Source: Lentisphaeria bacterium (GTDB lineage: Bacteria > Verrucomicrobiota > Lentisphaeria > Victivallales > UBA1829). From it: 41,632 nt of DNA. The stretch is from assembly GCA_003526375.1 (NCBI GenBank), contig DPDG01000072.1, positions 1 to 41,632 of the forward strand. The letters run 5' to 3'. Shown here piece after piece: positions 16,545 to 25,800 of the stretch. Each line of letters begins with the position of its first letter. The first letter of the stretch is position 1. Both the position numbers and the translations under genes were made by a program. Under the pieces are notes generated by a model, which was not told where the DNA came from, did not search any database, and saw nothing but the letters and a program-made list of their open reading frames with translations.

Positions 16545-18716
16545 ATGAACATAAATGAATTACCCAAAGGCGATTCACCTGTGCCGGTAAGTTATCCTCA
16601 TTTCCCTGCCCAATGGCAGACTTTCCTGTGGCGCAACTGGAATCTGGTTCCGACAGATAAACTGGCGGACATATTGCAAACCACGAATGAGGTATTGCAG
16701 AAAGCGGCTCAGGATATGGGCTTGCCCCCGGCTGGAGAAATCGACCCGATGTGGCTGACGCACAGCTATCTCACTTTGATACGCAATAACTGGCATCTGC
16801 TCAACTATGAACAGCTTTTGCAATTTCTTGACTGGACACCGGAAAAACTGGCATACACTCTGAAAGAGGAAGATTTTCTCTTCGGCAAACTTGGCAGTCA
16901 CAAGCCAGATTGCCAGCCTGTCCGCTATGAAGCCCTTACTGCTGAACAGGAAAAACAGACGGCATATTTGAAAGATGTAGCCCGGAAATTTTTTGACCCG
17001 GAACAGATGATTTATACTGATAAGCCGTTTGCTTTTGCGGAACGTTTCGCCGCGAGCAATTCTTCTGGAAATAGCGATTCATTTGATTTCAATATCATAC
17101 ATGCCTATTCTGCCAGCTGCGGCGATGTCTTGGGCAATGCACAGGAACTTGACCCGCTGCCTGAAAACCTTCTCTCACAATACGCATCAATGGGTATCAA
17201 AGGCATCTGGATGCACGCCCTTCTGCATTTGCTGTCTCCTATTCCCGGAGCAGAGGAATTTTCTTCCGGCGCAGAAAAACGCATGGCAAATCTGAAAATG
17301 CTGGTGACACGCTGCGCCGAATATGGCATCAAAATCTATCTCTATTTGAATGAGCCCCGTTGTATGCCTATGCCCTTTTATGATAAAAAGCCATTGTGGG
17401 CAGGGCTTCCTGCCGGACAGAGTATGACTATTTGTACCACCCATACTCCGGCCCCCCTGCAATGGCTGGAAAATGCCATGCACAATCTCTTTTCAGAAGC
17501 CAAAGGTTTGGGCGGAGTATTCTGCATCACTATGTCGGAAAACCCCACCAACTGTCATTATGCATTGCAATCCAAAGAGTGCCCGTATTGTTCAAAACAT
17601 AAACCAGAAGAGATAATTGCCTCTATCATCTGCGCCATGGAGCGTGGCATGCATGCCGCCGCACCGGAAGCGAAGCTGATTGCTTACGACTGGGCATGGG
17701 CCAGAGCAGCTCAGCTGAGCGACAATTTCGAGTTCAAAAAATGCGTTATGGATCTTCTTCCCAAAAATGTTTACATCGCCACGGTCAGTGAATGGGGCAT
17801 GCTTACCCATGTGGGAGGTGTGGAGCAATATCTTGTGGATTACTCCATATCACAGGTTGGTCCCAGTGAAGAAACGATGCGGACGTGGCGTTACGCCAAC
17901 AAGATCGGTTTGAAAACAGTTGCTAAAATACAGATAAACAACTCCTGGGAACTTTCTGCAGTTCCATATATTCCGGTTCCCTATCTGGTTCGTGAACATC
18001 TGGACAATCTTAAAAAGGCCGGAGTAAATGGTCTTTTACTCAGCTGGACACTTGGCGGCTTCCCCGGAGGCAATCTGGAGCTGATAAATTCCACGCCGGA
18101 AGAAATTGCCGCATCAAAATTCCATCCGTCACTGGCGGATATGGTCTGCAAGGCATGGCGGCAATTCAGTGAAGCGTTCCGAGAATTTCCGTTCAATGTA
18201 CACGTTATTTACAACGCCCCCATGAACTACGGACCTATGAATCTGCTCCATTTGCAAAACACCGGATATACCGCCACAATGATTGGTTTCCCTTACGATG
18301 ATTTGGAAACATGGCGGGGACCGTATCCCGCAAAGGTTTTTGAAAACCAGTTCCGTATACTTGCCGAAAAATGGAAACAGGGACTTGAGACGTTAAAAGA
18401 GGCTGCTGAAGAGGTTGCGGAAGCGGAAAAAGCTGATTTTGCTGATGTCTGCGATATGGCGGAGGTCTCCTACTGCCACCTTCACAGCACCTATCTGCAA
18501 ACAGCTTTTGTCAGAGCCGTAAATAACGGAGGCTGCAAAGCCTGTATGAAGGCATACGCTGAAGAGGAAATCGCTCTTGCTCTGCGACTGGCGGAGATAG
18601 TGCGGCGAGATTCTAGAATCGGATTTGAGGCCAGCAATCACTACTATTACACACTGAACGACCTTTACGAAAAAGTCATATCCTGTGCATATATCATAGA
18701 AAGGCTCGAGGCATGA
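16545..18716 (+). CDS. TIM-barrel hydrolase-like protein, distant paralogue of the 534 gene
   Basis: A 723-residue protein without signal peptide. Residues 1-150 are a helical N-terminal part (FPAQWQTFLWRNWNLVPTDK). A barrel seems to run from about 180 to 520: IIHAYSASCGDVLG, IKGIWMHALLHLLSPIPGAE, GIKIYLYLNEPRCMPMPFYD, GGVFCITMSENPTNC with a Glu at a strand end, AKLIAYDWAWARAAQL, and GLLLSWTLGGFPGG. The C-terminal helical part ends RRDSRIGFEASNHYYYTLND, matching the C-terminus of the protein at 534. Two CxxC pairs (ECPYC and related) may bind metal. I do not recognise a named family; glycoside hydrolase activity is inference from fold and neighbours. It overlaps the deacetylase gene by four bases (ATGA). 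Confidence 0.55.
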   Translation: MNINELPKGDSPVPVSYPHFPAQWQTFLWRNWNLVPTDKLADILQTTNEVLQKAAQDMGLPPAGEIDPMWLTHSYLTLIRNNWHLLNYEQLLQFLDWTPEKLAYTLKEEDFLFGKLGSHKPDCQPVRYEALTAEQEKQTAYLKDVARKFFDPEQMIYTDKPFAFAERFAASNSSGNSDSFDFNIIHAYSASCGDVLGNAQELDPLPENLLSQYASMGIKGIWMHALLHLLSPIPGAEEFSSGAEKRMANLKMLVTRCAEYGIKIYLYLNEPRCMPMPFYDKKPLWAGLPAGQSMTICTTHTPAPLQWLENAMHNLFSEAKGLGGVFCITMSENPTNCHYALQSKECPYCSKHKPEEIIASIICAMERGMHAAAPEAKLIAYDWAWARAAQLSDNFEFKKCVMDLLPKNVYIATVSEWGMLTHVGGVEQYLVDYSISQVGPSEETMRTWRYANKIGLKTVAKIQINNSWELSAVPYIPVPYLVREHLDNLKKAGVNGLLLSWTLGGFPGGNLELINSTPEEIAASKFHPSLADMVCKAWRQFSEAFREFPFNVHVIYNAPMNYGPMNLLHLQNTGYTATMIGFPYDDLETWRGPYPAKVFENQFRILAEKWKQGLETLKEAAEEVAEAEKADFADVCDMAEVSYCHLHSTYLQTAFVRAVNNGGCKACMKAYAEEEIALALRLAEIVRRDSRIGFEASNHYYYTLNDLYEKVISCAYIIERLEA

Positions 18717-19546
18717 ATGTAAACAAAAGCCCCAGACGTTACCTTTTTTTCGGAGGACATCCGGACGACGGTGATGAGATGATGGGAGGTACAGCCATAA
18801 AACTTATCAATGGCGGACATATCGTAAAATTTGTCTCCGTCTGCAATGGAGACTGCGGTCATTACAGCATGACTCCGGAGGGCTTGGCAAAACGTCGTCT
18901 TGCCGAAGTAGAAAATGCCCGTGTTATTGCAGGATTATGCGAATATCAGATTATGGACAACCATGACTGCCGCACTTTTCCCGATCAGAAAAATCGGGAT
19001 GATATAGTGCGAATAATTCGTCATTTTCAGCCGGACGTGATTATTTCGCATCGTATTTATGATTACCATGCCGATCACCGGGCAACGGCTCAACTAGTTC
19101 GGGATGCCGGTTATCTGCTCAAAGTTCCACTGTATTGTCCCGATGTTCCCATTCCGGAAAAAAATCCGGTTTTTGCCTATTCTTATGACCGGTTTGACGA
19201 ATCACGCAAATTCAGAATTGATGCTGCTGTGGAAATAGACTCTGTGTTGGAGAAAAAAAAGGAAATGCTCAACTGTCACGAATCCCAGTATTTTGAATGG
19301 TTGCCGTGGGATCGGGGGCAGCGAAATTTCAATATAGATATGTCGGACAGGAAAATACGAATGGCTCATTTGGAAACATTTATCCAGTCAATGCACTGCC
19401 CGGTGGAACTGGCTCGTAAAATCTTGCTGGAAGAATATGGACCGGTCAAAGGGGCTGAAGTCTGCCATTGCGAAGTTTTTGAACTGTCCGACTACGGACG
19501 TAGTGTTTCTATACAGGAGTTCCGCGAGTTGTTAGGAGCATTTTAA
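18713..19546 (+). CDS. PIG-L/LmbE-type deacetylase
   Basis: A 277-residue zinc-dependent N-deacetylase. The N-terminus RRYLFFGGHPDDGDEMMGG contains the metal- and base-providing HPDD motif (H16-D19), and SHRIYDYHADHRATAQLVRD provides the second metal site (HxxDYHxDH). Known family members remove acetyl groups from N-acetylglucosamine in glycolipids, bacillithiol or mycothiol precursors, or free sugars. The start ATG overlaps the stop of the upstream gene (ATGA), indicating coupling. With the GH20 enzyme in the same cluster, the likely substrate is an N-acetylated hexosamine set free from a glycan. Confidence 0.85.
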   Translation: MNVNKSPRRYLFFGGHPDDGDEMMGGTAIKLINGGHIVKFVSVCNGDCGHYSMTPEGLAKRRLAEVENARVIAGLCEYQIMDNHDCRTFPDQKNRDDIVRIIRHFQPDVIISHRIYDYHADHRATAQLVRDAGYLLKVPLYCPDVPIPEKNPVFAYSYDRFDESRKFRIDAAVEIDSVLEKKKEMLNCHESQYFEWLPWDRGQRNFNIDMSDRKIRMAHLETFIQSMHCPVELARKILLEEYGPVKGAEVCHCEVFELSDYGRSVSIQEFRELLGAF

Positions 19547-19560
19547 AAAGGAGGGTATCT

Positions 19561-19758
19561 ATGCGGGCATATCCACTTTATCCCAATAGAACAATCGTTG
19601 ATTTGAACGGCAGCTGGCAGTTTCACTTTTGTGAAAATACATTCCTTGAAGATACTGATGAAAACTCATTTACACCAGATGATATTACGTGTTTACCGGG
19701 TATGTTTGATACCATTCCTACCTACCGTTATATAAAGAGATACAGCTTTGAACTGTAA
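19561..19758 (+). pseudogene. GH2 beta-galactosidase/glucuronidase N-terminal fragment
   Basis: A strong ribosome binding site (AAAAGGAGGG, 19547-19556) precedes ATG 19561. The 65 codons read like the sugar-binding domain at the start of GH2 enzymes: TIVDLNGSWQFHF, then TPDDITCLPGMFDTIPTY (consensus VPGxFD). The frame ends at TAA 19756-19758, five bases before the left end of the IS5-type element. A full GH2 gene is 600-1000 codons, and no continuation exists after the IS element, so the rest was deleted. Confidence 0.75.
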
Positions 19759-19763
19759 AGAAT

Positions 19764-20588
19764 TTAGGGTAACTCTATTTATTCGATGATAAATTTGAGA
19801 TATGTTTGACAATAAAATGGGGTTCGGAGTATATTATAGTCAAGACAATCGTATGCCACCAGTGAAGCCCATCTGGAAATCGTCTAAAAGTTGTAATAAA
19901 TTGCCTCTGGGACTCAAATCTGGAGGTGACGTACGGAACGCGAAAGACGGAGTCATGAATATTGGGAGCAGGAGTTGTCTGAATTATAAAAATCATGTGG
20001 AGGTTGATGTCAAATACAAAATCATCAGGACTTACAAAATTACGGATGCATCCGTCCACGATGGCAATGTGTTTGAAGACATTCTCGACAACAGCAACAT
20101 CAGGTGGGATGTTTATGCGGACAGAGCCTACCGTTCAGCGGAACGCAAGATGAATCTGAAGGAAAACAAATTTCAAGCGCATTTACAGCGAAAAGGATGT
20201 AATGGACATCCTTTGACCTCATGGGAGAAACAGGGAAACCGGACAAGAGCCAAGGTTCACTCCAGAATAGAGCATGTGTTCGGAGCCATGAAGCAACGAG
20301 CCAAAGATGTCATTCTGAAGACAGTTGGAATAAAGAAGGCGGAAGTGAAGTTGGGATTACGCAATATCGCATATAACATGGAGAGATTCTGCTTTTTTGA
20401 TGAGGCAGACCGCATAAAAGGAGGTTTGCAGCAGAAAAAACAATCGAAAAGTCGGCTTTTTCTATCCTGAAGACTTAAGGAAGAGAAGCCGGAAAGCTAA
20501 ATTACAGCAATGAAAAATCTCATTCGGAGATTTTTAAACAGAAACAAACGGAATTCCTGTCAAAATGGTATTGATAGAGGTTCCCTGA
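19764..20588 (+). mobile_element. IS5-type insertion sequence, about 825 bp
   Basis: The ends are imperfect inverted repeats: TTAGGGTAACTCTAT on the left (19764-19778) and, read from the other strand, TCAGGGAACCTCTAT on the right (20574-20588); 12 of 15 positions agree. AAT stands on both sides (19761-19763 and 20589-20591) and may be a 3-bp target duplication. The element separates the GH2 fragment from the GH42-like gene, and outward promoters in its right end could now drive that gene. Confidence 0.65.
19802..20470 (+). pseudogene. IS5-family transposase, N-terminally shortened
   Basis: The frame has clear IS5-type DDE features from about residue 60: YKNHVEVDVKYKIIRTYKIT, ASVHDG, WDVYADRAYRS (second catalytic Asp) and HSRIEHVFGAMKQRAKD (catalytic Glu in RxxxxHxF/RIEHxFG context). 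The first 55 residues do not look like transposase, and the usual N-terminal DNA-binding domain and first Asp are missing. A typical member is 280-450 residues, so the gene appears internally deleted or decayed. Confidence 0.7.
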
Positions 20589-20604
20589 AATATACTGAAA
20601 CACA

Positions 20605-22596
20605 ATGATAATGCCAATGAACAACAAAAGACAAAACGCTTTGAACAAATTAAAAAACAATTCCATTTTCTGGTCCCGCCTCGGCTTTGAAAACGATCCT
20701 CCCCGATACGATGACTGTGGTAATCTGATCGAATTTGGTGGTGATTACGATAAATTTGCTGCATACCATAAAGACATGTATGAACAGGGAGTCAAATTAC
20801 AGACCAGTATTCTTTTCAGCGGCTGGGTGGGAGAGGATAAATATGATTATACTCTGACCGACAAGACTCTTGAAAAGCTCTTTGCCGTATTACCGGAAGA
20901 TGCAGCATACATTCCCCGTGTCAAGCTCAATGCCCCTGTAGAGTGGAGTAAACTTCATCCGGAAGAACTTTGCGTCTATTACGGCGGCTGCAATGATCCG
21001 GAATATATTCGGACGAGAGTTGGTTCGCTCGAACATGACCTTCTTGGTTATGAGGCTCCGGATGGATACTATATGGGCAAAGACGAGCGTCCCAATATAA
21101 ACGGTTTTTTCTCCAATCAGAGCTTTGCGTCTGAACGCTGGAAGAAAGATGCAGCAAAAGCGCTGGTAAATCTCATGCGCCATGTGTCTTCCAAACCATA
21201 CGGCAAACGTATTATCGGCTGGCATATTGCCTATGGGGTGAGCGGCGAGACCTGCCTCTGGGGACGTTTCGGACGTGAATACGGAGATTACAGCCGGGTG
21301 TTTCAGAAAACATTTATCCAGTGGGGGAAAAAGCGGTATGGTTCACATGAGAGGCTACTTGACGCATGGGGTACACTGGAAATGCCGCCGCCTGCCATGC
21401 GGAAAGATGTATATGATTCCGTGGATGCTTTTTTGCGTAAACGCCCCTGTGATGTGATAGTCCGTGATCTTGATATATTCATGTCAGAATTGAATTCCTC
21501 CATTGCAGAGTTTTTCTGCAAGACAGTAAAAGATGAGTCGCCTGATGCTCTGACCGGTCTTTTTTATGGTTATATTCTGCAATGCGGAGATTCTGCCTAC
21601 ACTGGCTGGTTGGGTTTGGACAGGCTTTTGAATTCTCCATATGTGGATTTTCTTGCTGCGCCCACCAGCTACACCAGACGTGGAGCTGGAGAAAGCGGCG
21701 GCTTTATCGTGCCGGCTGCTTCGGTAGAACTGAAAAAAATCTGGGTCGATGAGCTTGATATACGTACCTATTTGGCAGAAAATACTCCGGCAGCGTGGAA
21801 AATACCGAAAAATGCTACCGAAACTGTCTTTTTTCGTGAGCTGGCCAAGAATCTTGCCGCTGATGCAGGATACTGGTGGATGGACTTGGGCGGCGGCTGG
21901 TTTGCTTCTGATTTCGTGCATAAAATCATACAAAAGGTAGAAAATACTGCCAAAATTATTCGTTCCCGAAAACATGAATCAACCGCCGATGTGCTTTTTT
22001 TGGTGGATGAAAAGACATTTATCGGGCATACAATATCGGAAGAGTTGTTTGATTTGAATTTGAATTTTCAAAGGGAGGCATCGCTTGCAGGTGTGATTTT
22101 TGATATTTATCGTCTTTCCGACATACCACTTATAGATATGAAACAATACAAACTAATAGTTTTCTGCGACTGTCCGGAAGCTCCGGCTATGCCGGAGGAC
22201 AAGACAGTGCTATATTCCTATTTGGACGGCTTACCGGAAGGGCTTGCGGTCTCGGAAAAAACGGGAGTTTTTCCGGCGGGGACGGTTACGTTTGAAGGTA
22301 TTTTTTCTGGCAGTGCAGAGTTGCCATCTCTATCTGTGCCGCAGGTGATTCCACAAATAACGGATAAGGTTGAAATCTTCGGTCGTTTTGCAGACGGCAC
22401 GCCGGCAGTGGTTTCTGCCGGGAAAAAATTCTACACATCGCTGCTTTTTTGGCGTTGGAGGCAATTCCGTGAGCTTTGCGAATATGCGGGATGCCATACC
22501 TATGGAGAGGCTCCGTGTACTGTTTACGGAGACTCCCGTTTTACAGCCGTATTCAGCCACAATAAGCCGGAAAAATACTCATTTCAAATTCATTAA
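20605..22596 (+). CDS. GH42-like beta-galactosidase family protein
   Basis: A 663-residue protein. The central barrel has GWHIAYGVSGETCLWGRFG with E215 as likely acid/base, and KKIWVDELDIRTY with E383 as likely nucleophile, both in positions typical of clan GH-A and GH42. From about 450 a GATase-like trimerisation domain follows (TADVLFLVDEKTFIGHTISE, QYKLIVFCDCPEAP). No signal peptide, so cytoplasmic. The start is uncertain: ATGs at 20605, 20611 and 20617 have no Shine-Dalgarno, and the right end of the IS5 element is only 16 bases upstream, so the native leader may have been lost. Substrate could be beta-galactosides or related sugars; specificity cannot be told. Confidence 0.7.
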   Translation: MIMPMNNKRQNALNKLKNNSIFWSRLGFENDPPRYDDCGNLIEFGGDYDKFAAYHKDMYEQGVKLQTSILFSGWVGEDKYDYTLTDKTLEKLFAVLPEDAAYIPRVKLNAPVEWSKLHPEELCVYYGGCNDPEYIRTRVGSLEHDLLGYEAPDGYYMGKDERPNINGFFSNQSFASERWKKDAAKALVNLMRHVSSKPYGKRIIGWHIAYGVSGETCLWGRFGREYGDYSRVFQKTFIQWGKKRYGSHERLLDAWGTLEMPPPAMRKDVYDSVDAFLRKRPCDVIVRDLDIFMSELNSSIAEFFCKTVKDESPDALTGLFYGYILQCGDSAYTGWLGLDRLLNSPYVDFLAAPTSYTRRGAGESGGFIVPAASVELKKIWVDELDIRTYLAENTPAAWKIPKNATETVFFRELAKNLAADAGYWWMDLGGGWFASDFVHKIIQKVENTAKIIRSRKHESTADVLFLVDEKTFIGHTISEELFDLNLNFQREASLAGVIFDIYRLSDIPLIDMKQYKLIVFCDCPEAPAMPEDKTVLYSYLDGLPEGLAVSEKTGVFPAGTVTFEGIFSGSAELPSLSVPQVIPQITDKVEIFGRFADGTPAVVSAGKKFYTSLLFWRWRQFRELCEYAGCHTYGEAPCTVYGDSRFTAVFSHNKPEKYSFQIH

Positions 22597-22699
22597 GCTA
22601 AGTTGCATAAATTTACATTGTAATATTGATGTTCTTTAAGTAACTTCATGAAAAATAAAGAAAGATTTTTCCAAAAATAGAAAGTATAAGCAAGTAAAA
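22597..22699. other. AT-rich spacer between converging genes
   Basis: About 100 bases, very AT-rich, between the GH42-like stop and the end of the pseudopilin stub on the other strand. It probably is the scar of a deletion that removed the body of the pseudopilin gene. No hairpin terminator or ORF stands out. Confidence 0.35.
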
Positions 22700-22783
22700 T
22701 CAGAAATTTGAGTTCAAACTAATAGCAATGATCGCAATTACGATTAAAAGCTCTATTAATGTGAAGATTCCGCGTGTTTTCAT
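22700..22783 (-). pseudogene. Pseudopilin leader stub (27 codons)
   Basis: On the minus strand an ATG at 22783 with AAAGGAAA (22793-22800) before it reads MKTRGIFTLIELLIVIAIIA, a complete class III leader plus the first part of the hydrophobic helix, then ISLNSNF and TGA at 22700. The body of the gene (usually 200-330 codons) is missing. It lies six bases after the LacI stop, the same position the intact pseudopilin has after the LacI gene at 35.5-34.4 kb. Confidence 0.75.
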
Positions 22784-22789
22784 ACGATA

Positions 22790-23842
22790 TTATTTCCTTT
22801 CCGTTGATTTATTGATGGATAATTCAGCTTTGCCGTAATAAGGTGCAGCCGAAGCGGATGCCTCGCCGCGGATATCTGAAAGCAAAAGATTGATGGCACA
22901 TTCCGCCAGACTTGCGCTGTCAGAACGGATTGAGGTCAGCTTGGGGCGCAGCAGATTGGAAAAACGGTAGCGGCCTCCAAGCAGAATATCCTGAAACAGT
23001 ACAATGCCGATTTCTTCCGGTGCGGACAACCCGGCAGCTTCCATTGCCTCAATGACATCTGAAACCAGCCAGGAATAACAGATATATGCCGTATTTCTGT
23101 TTTTACCGTCAAGCAGCAGCGATTGCAGTTTTCTGCATATATGGTCTCCGGCACGGGACGGCTTGAAGGCATGATCCGGTTCACCGCCAATCGGATATGA
23201 TTCAAATGTCAGATTATTCCGGATGCAGGCGTTATGAAAAGTCCCGCGCTGCTGCTCCAATATTTTTTCCTGCGCCCCGGGGAAGACGAATACGACTTTT
23301 TCATAGTTCCGGCTTTTCAGATGTTCAATACAGGCTCTGAGCGCCGGCGTATAATCCGTCTGCACAACGGGAAACGATGCGCCGTTCACACCGCGTTCCA
23401 GCATGACCAGAGAGCGTTTTTCTTTTTTGATCTTATCCAGCAACGGCAGAAAAGAGGCATCGTCCGAACTGCTGGGCTCCCAGATGATCCCCTCCACATT
23501 CCAGTTGAGAAAGGATTGCAGCGCGGCTTGTTCCATGCCGGAACGCGGATGTGCCGTAAACTGAATCAGAAGTTTGAATCCATTTTCGCTGGCAATGCGC
23601 TCAATGCTGTCCATTACTTCCGGTTCGTTCCACGGGAGCATCAGACCGAGCAGTTTTGTCTTGTTGGTGCGGAGTGCGCATGACAACGGATTCTGGTGAT
23701 AATCCAGTTTGGCGGCTGTATCAAGAATCAGCTTGCGCGTCGCGGGAGAAAAACGGGGATTGTCCGGATTGCGGATCACCTGGGAAACTGATCCGGCGGA
23801 CAAACCGCAGCAACGCGCGATATCTTTCATGGTAACAGCCAT
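22790..23842 (-). CDS. LacI-family transcriptional regulator
   Basis: A 350-residue protein. The N-terminal helix-turn-helix MKDIARCCGLSAGSVSQVIR and the hinge helix region NPLSCALRTNKTKLLGLMLP are typical of LacI/GalR. The rest is the periplasmic-binding-protein-like core (VEGIIWEPSSSDDASF, YTPALRACIEHLKSRNYEKV, ALRPKLTSIRSDSASLAECA-type end). The effector is probably a sugar from the neighbouring cluster. The gene has a minus-strand -10 box TATAAT (23874-23879) and two CG-centred palindromes at 23885-23919 that look like its own operator. Downstream of it on the same strand is only the pseudopilin stub, so its original target operon appears lost or lies elsewhere. Confidence 0.9.
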   Translation of the reverse strand: MAVTMKDIARCCGLSAGSVSQVIRNPDNPRFSPATRKLILDTAAKLDYHQNPLSCALRTNKTKLLGLMLPWNEPEVMDSIERIASENGFKLLIQFTAHPRSGMEQAALQSFLNWNVEGIIWEPSSSDDASFLPLLDKIKKEKRSLVMLERGVNGASFPVVQTDYTPALRACIEHLKSRNYEKVVFVFPGAQEKILEQQRGTFHNACIRNNLTFESYPIGGEPDHAFKPSRAGDHICRKLQSLLLDGKNRNTAYICYSWLVSDVIEAMEAAGLSAPEEIGIVLFQDILLGGRYRFSNLLRPKLTSIRSDSASLAECAINLLLSDIRGEASASAAPYYGKAELSINKSTERK

Positions 23843-23873
23843 TTTTCTTCCTTTCTTCTTTTTTCCGTTTTTA

Positions 23874-23919
23874 ATTATAAGCTATTTTTTCGAAAAAACA
23901 AGATGCTTTTTCGAAAAAA
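23874..23919 (-). promoter_or_regulatory. LacI promoter with tandem CG-centred operators
   Basis: TTTTTTCGAAAAAA (23885-23898) and TTTTTCGAAAAAA (23907-23919) are two palindromes whose CG centres are 21 bp apart, two helical turns. The first covers the spacer between a -10 box TATAAT (23874-23879, minus strand) and a weak -35 TTGTTT (23896-23901). LacI-family operators typically have a central CG, so this fits autoregulation by the adjacent LacI protein. Confidence 0.6.
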
Positions 23920-24187
23920 TAGAAAAATTTTATCAAAATAAAAATCATGTCAGGGAGAGCCGCACAAAATGGCGGGGCTTACTGCAGGGGGACTGATGAT
24001 TCTTGCCGCGGGTGCCGGACTGTATCGGAATGCCGCCTCATTTCGATTCTGATGGGAAAGGACTGGAAAAGCAAAGGATATGACGCATCGGACAGGTTTT
24101 GTATTTTTTTTCAGTCCCCGTTTGGCTATTCCGCAAAGTTGTGGTAGATTACTTTCCTTAAACACTAAATTTCCAAGGAGGACGAAA
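23920..24187 (+). promoter_or_regulatory. Leader and promoter of the pgi gene
   Basis: No gene is seen in this 268-bp stretch. TTGGCT (24122-24127) and TAGATT (24145-24150) with a 17-bp spacer form a plausible promoter, giving a leader of about 30 bases. An AAGGAGG ribosome binding site (24175-24181) stands 6 bases before the pgi ATG at 24188. Short frames in the region have no ribosome binding site and no recognisable protein. Confidence 0.5.
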
Positions 24188-25783
24188 ATGGGAACAGAAT
24201 GGATCGACAGGTGTCACAGATATACCTTCATTGACGGCGAAAGCGGATTTCAGATCAATTTTGCCGGAATGAATTTTGCGGATAAGGACATCGACGCTCT
24301 CAATGAGAAATTCGTCGGCGTGAATCTTGAAATGCAGAAAATCGAACAGGGCGAGATCAAAAATCCCGATGAGAACAGAAAGGTCACGCATTTCACGGAC
24401 CGTTCCATTTATACCGGCTCCCCGATCTACAATGAGGTGGAGGACTTTGTCGAAAAGATCCGCACCGGCGCAATCAAGGGTTCCACCGGCAAACAGTTCG
24501 ATGCGGCGATCATCAACGGCATCGGCGGTTCCGCGCTCGGCCCGCAGCTTCTCCAGATGGCGATCAACGGTCCCTACTGGAACGAGCTTTCCGCCGAAAA
24601 GCGCAATCATTATCTGCGTATTTATTTCCTTGACAACACCGATACTGCGGGGCTTTATGACGCGCTTCAGGTCTGCGACCTCGAAACGACTCTCGTGGTC
24701 AACGTCTCCAAATCCGGCGGCACGCAGGAAACCAAAAACAATATGATCGTCTGCATGGAGCAGTATGAGGCGAGAAAGATCGACTTCAGGAAGCATGCCT
24801 GCGCGATCACCATGCGCGGAAGTGAACTCGACAGTCTTGCGCGCGACAACAACTGGCTCAAGGTGTTCGAAATGGCGGAGTCCATCGGCGGGCGCACCAG
24901 CGAGACCAGCATCGTGGGGCATCTTCCGGCGGCTCTTGCAGGAATCGACTTCAAGAGCCTTCTCTGCGGCGCGTGCCACATGGACAAGCTTACGCGCAAT
25001 CCCCAGCTCTCCCACAATCCCGCCTACATGCTTTCCGCCATGTGGTATCTTGCCGGCGAGGGCAAAGGCAACCGCAACATGGTCATTGTTCCGTATTCCG
25101 ACCGTCTGATTCTCCTCTCCCGCTATCTCCAGCAGCTGGTCATGGAAAGCCTCGGCAAGGAAAAAGACCTGGACGGCAACACCGTTCATCAGGGCTTGAA
25201 CGTTTTCGGCAACAAGGGCGGAACCGACGCACACGCCTTCATCCAGCAGCTCAACGACGGGCGCGACGATTTCTTCGTCACTTTCATCGAAGTCCTCGAA
25301 GACAAAATGCCCGCGCCGATCAGCGGCTCCATCGCGATGGGCGACTATCTCCACGGTTTTATGGTCGGGCTTTCCAACGCCCTGCGCAACAAGAAGCGCC
25401 AGGTCATTGAAATGCGCATCAACAAGGTGGATACGTTCAACGTCGGCATGTTGATTGCCCTTTACGAACGCGCTGTCGCCGCCTATGCGGAACTGATCCA
25501 CATCAACGCATTCCACCAGCCCGGCGTCCAGGCTTACAAGCTTGCCAGCAAAGGCGTGATCAAGCTGTTGACCGATGTGGAATCCGGACTTGCATCCATT
25601 GTCCCGTTTACGGGCACCGCCGCCGAGCTTGCGGCAAAGCTCGGACTCTCCGACAGCGAGTATGAGCTGGAAGGTATCATGGCGAAGCTCTCCGGCAACA
25701 ATGACAAACGCACGCTCGCAGTCAACGTCCGCCGCGAATGGAACAAGGACAAAGGCTGGGAATATACCGTTGCCGCCAGATAA
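24188..25783 (+). CDS. pgi: Glucose-6-phosphate isomerase
   Basis: A 531-residue cytoplasmic enzyme interconverting glucose 6-phosphate and fructose 6-phosphate. Seen are AAIINGIGGSALGPQLLQMA (phosphate-binding region), VNVSKSGGTQETKNN (SIS-domain signature), ETSIVGHLPAALAG, and VFGNKGGTDAHAFIQQLNDG, which corresponds to the second PGI signature. The ATG at 24188 with AAGGAGG is chosen over in-frame upstream starts, whose first residues (from 24080) do not resemble the family. The sequence is nearer to the long PGI type found in PVC bacteria than to the E. coli type. GC content is clearly higher than in the accessory cluster before it. Confidence 0.92.
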   Translation: MGTEWIDRCHRYTFIDGESGFQINFAGMNFADKDIDALNEKFVGVNLEMQKIEQGEIKNPDENRKVTHFTDRSIYTGSPIYNEVEDFVEKIRTGAIKGSTGKQFDAAIINGIGGSALGPQLLQMAINGPYWNELSAEKRNHYLRIYFLDNTDTAGLYDALQVCDLETTLVVNVSKSGGTQETKNNMIVCMEQYEARKIDFRKHACAITMRGSELDSLARDNNWLKVFEMAESIGGRTSETSIVGHLPAALAGIDFKSLLCGACHMDKLTRNPQLSHNPAYMLSAMWYLAGEGKGNRNMVIVPYSDRLILLSRYLQQLVMESLGKEKDLDGNTVHQGLNVFGNKGGTDAHAFIQQLNDGRDDFFVTFIEVLEDKMPAPISGSIAMGDYLHGFMVGLSNALRNKKRQVIEMRINKVDTFNVGMLIALYERAVAAYAELIHINAFHQPGVQAYKLASKGVIKLLTDVESGLASIVPFTGTAAELAAKLGLSDSEYELEGIMAKLSGNNDKRTLAVNVRREWNKDKGWEYTVAAR

Positions 25784-25800
25784 GCGTCTCCGCAAAACGC

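Noticed and set aside
24158..25795. 545-codon open frame on the minus strand
   Set aside because: It is the exact antisense of pgi, has no ribosome binding site and no recognisable domain; high GC with codon bias creates such long empty frames.
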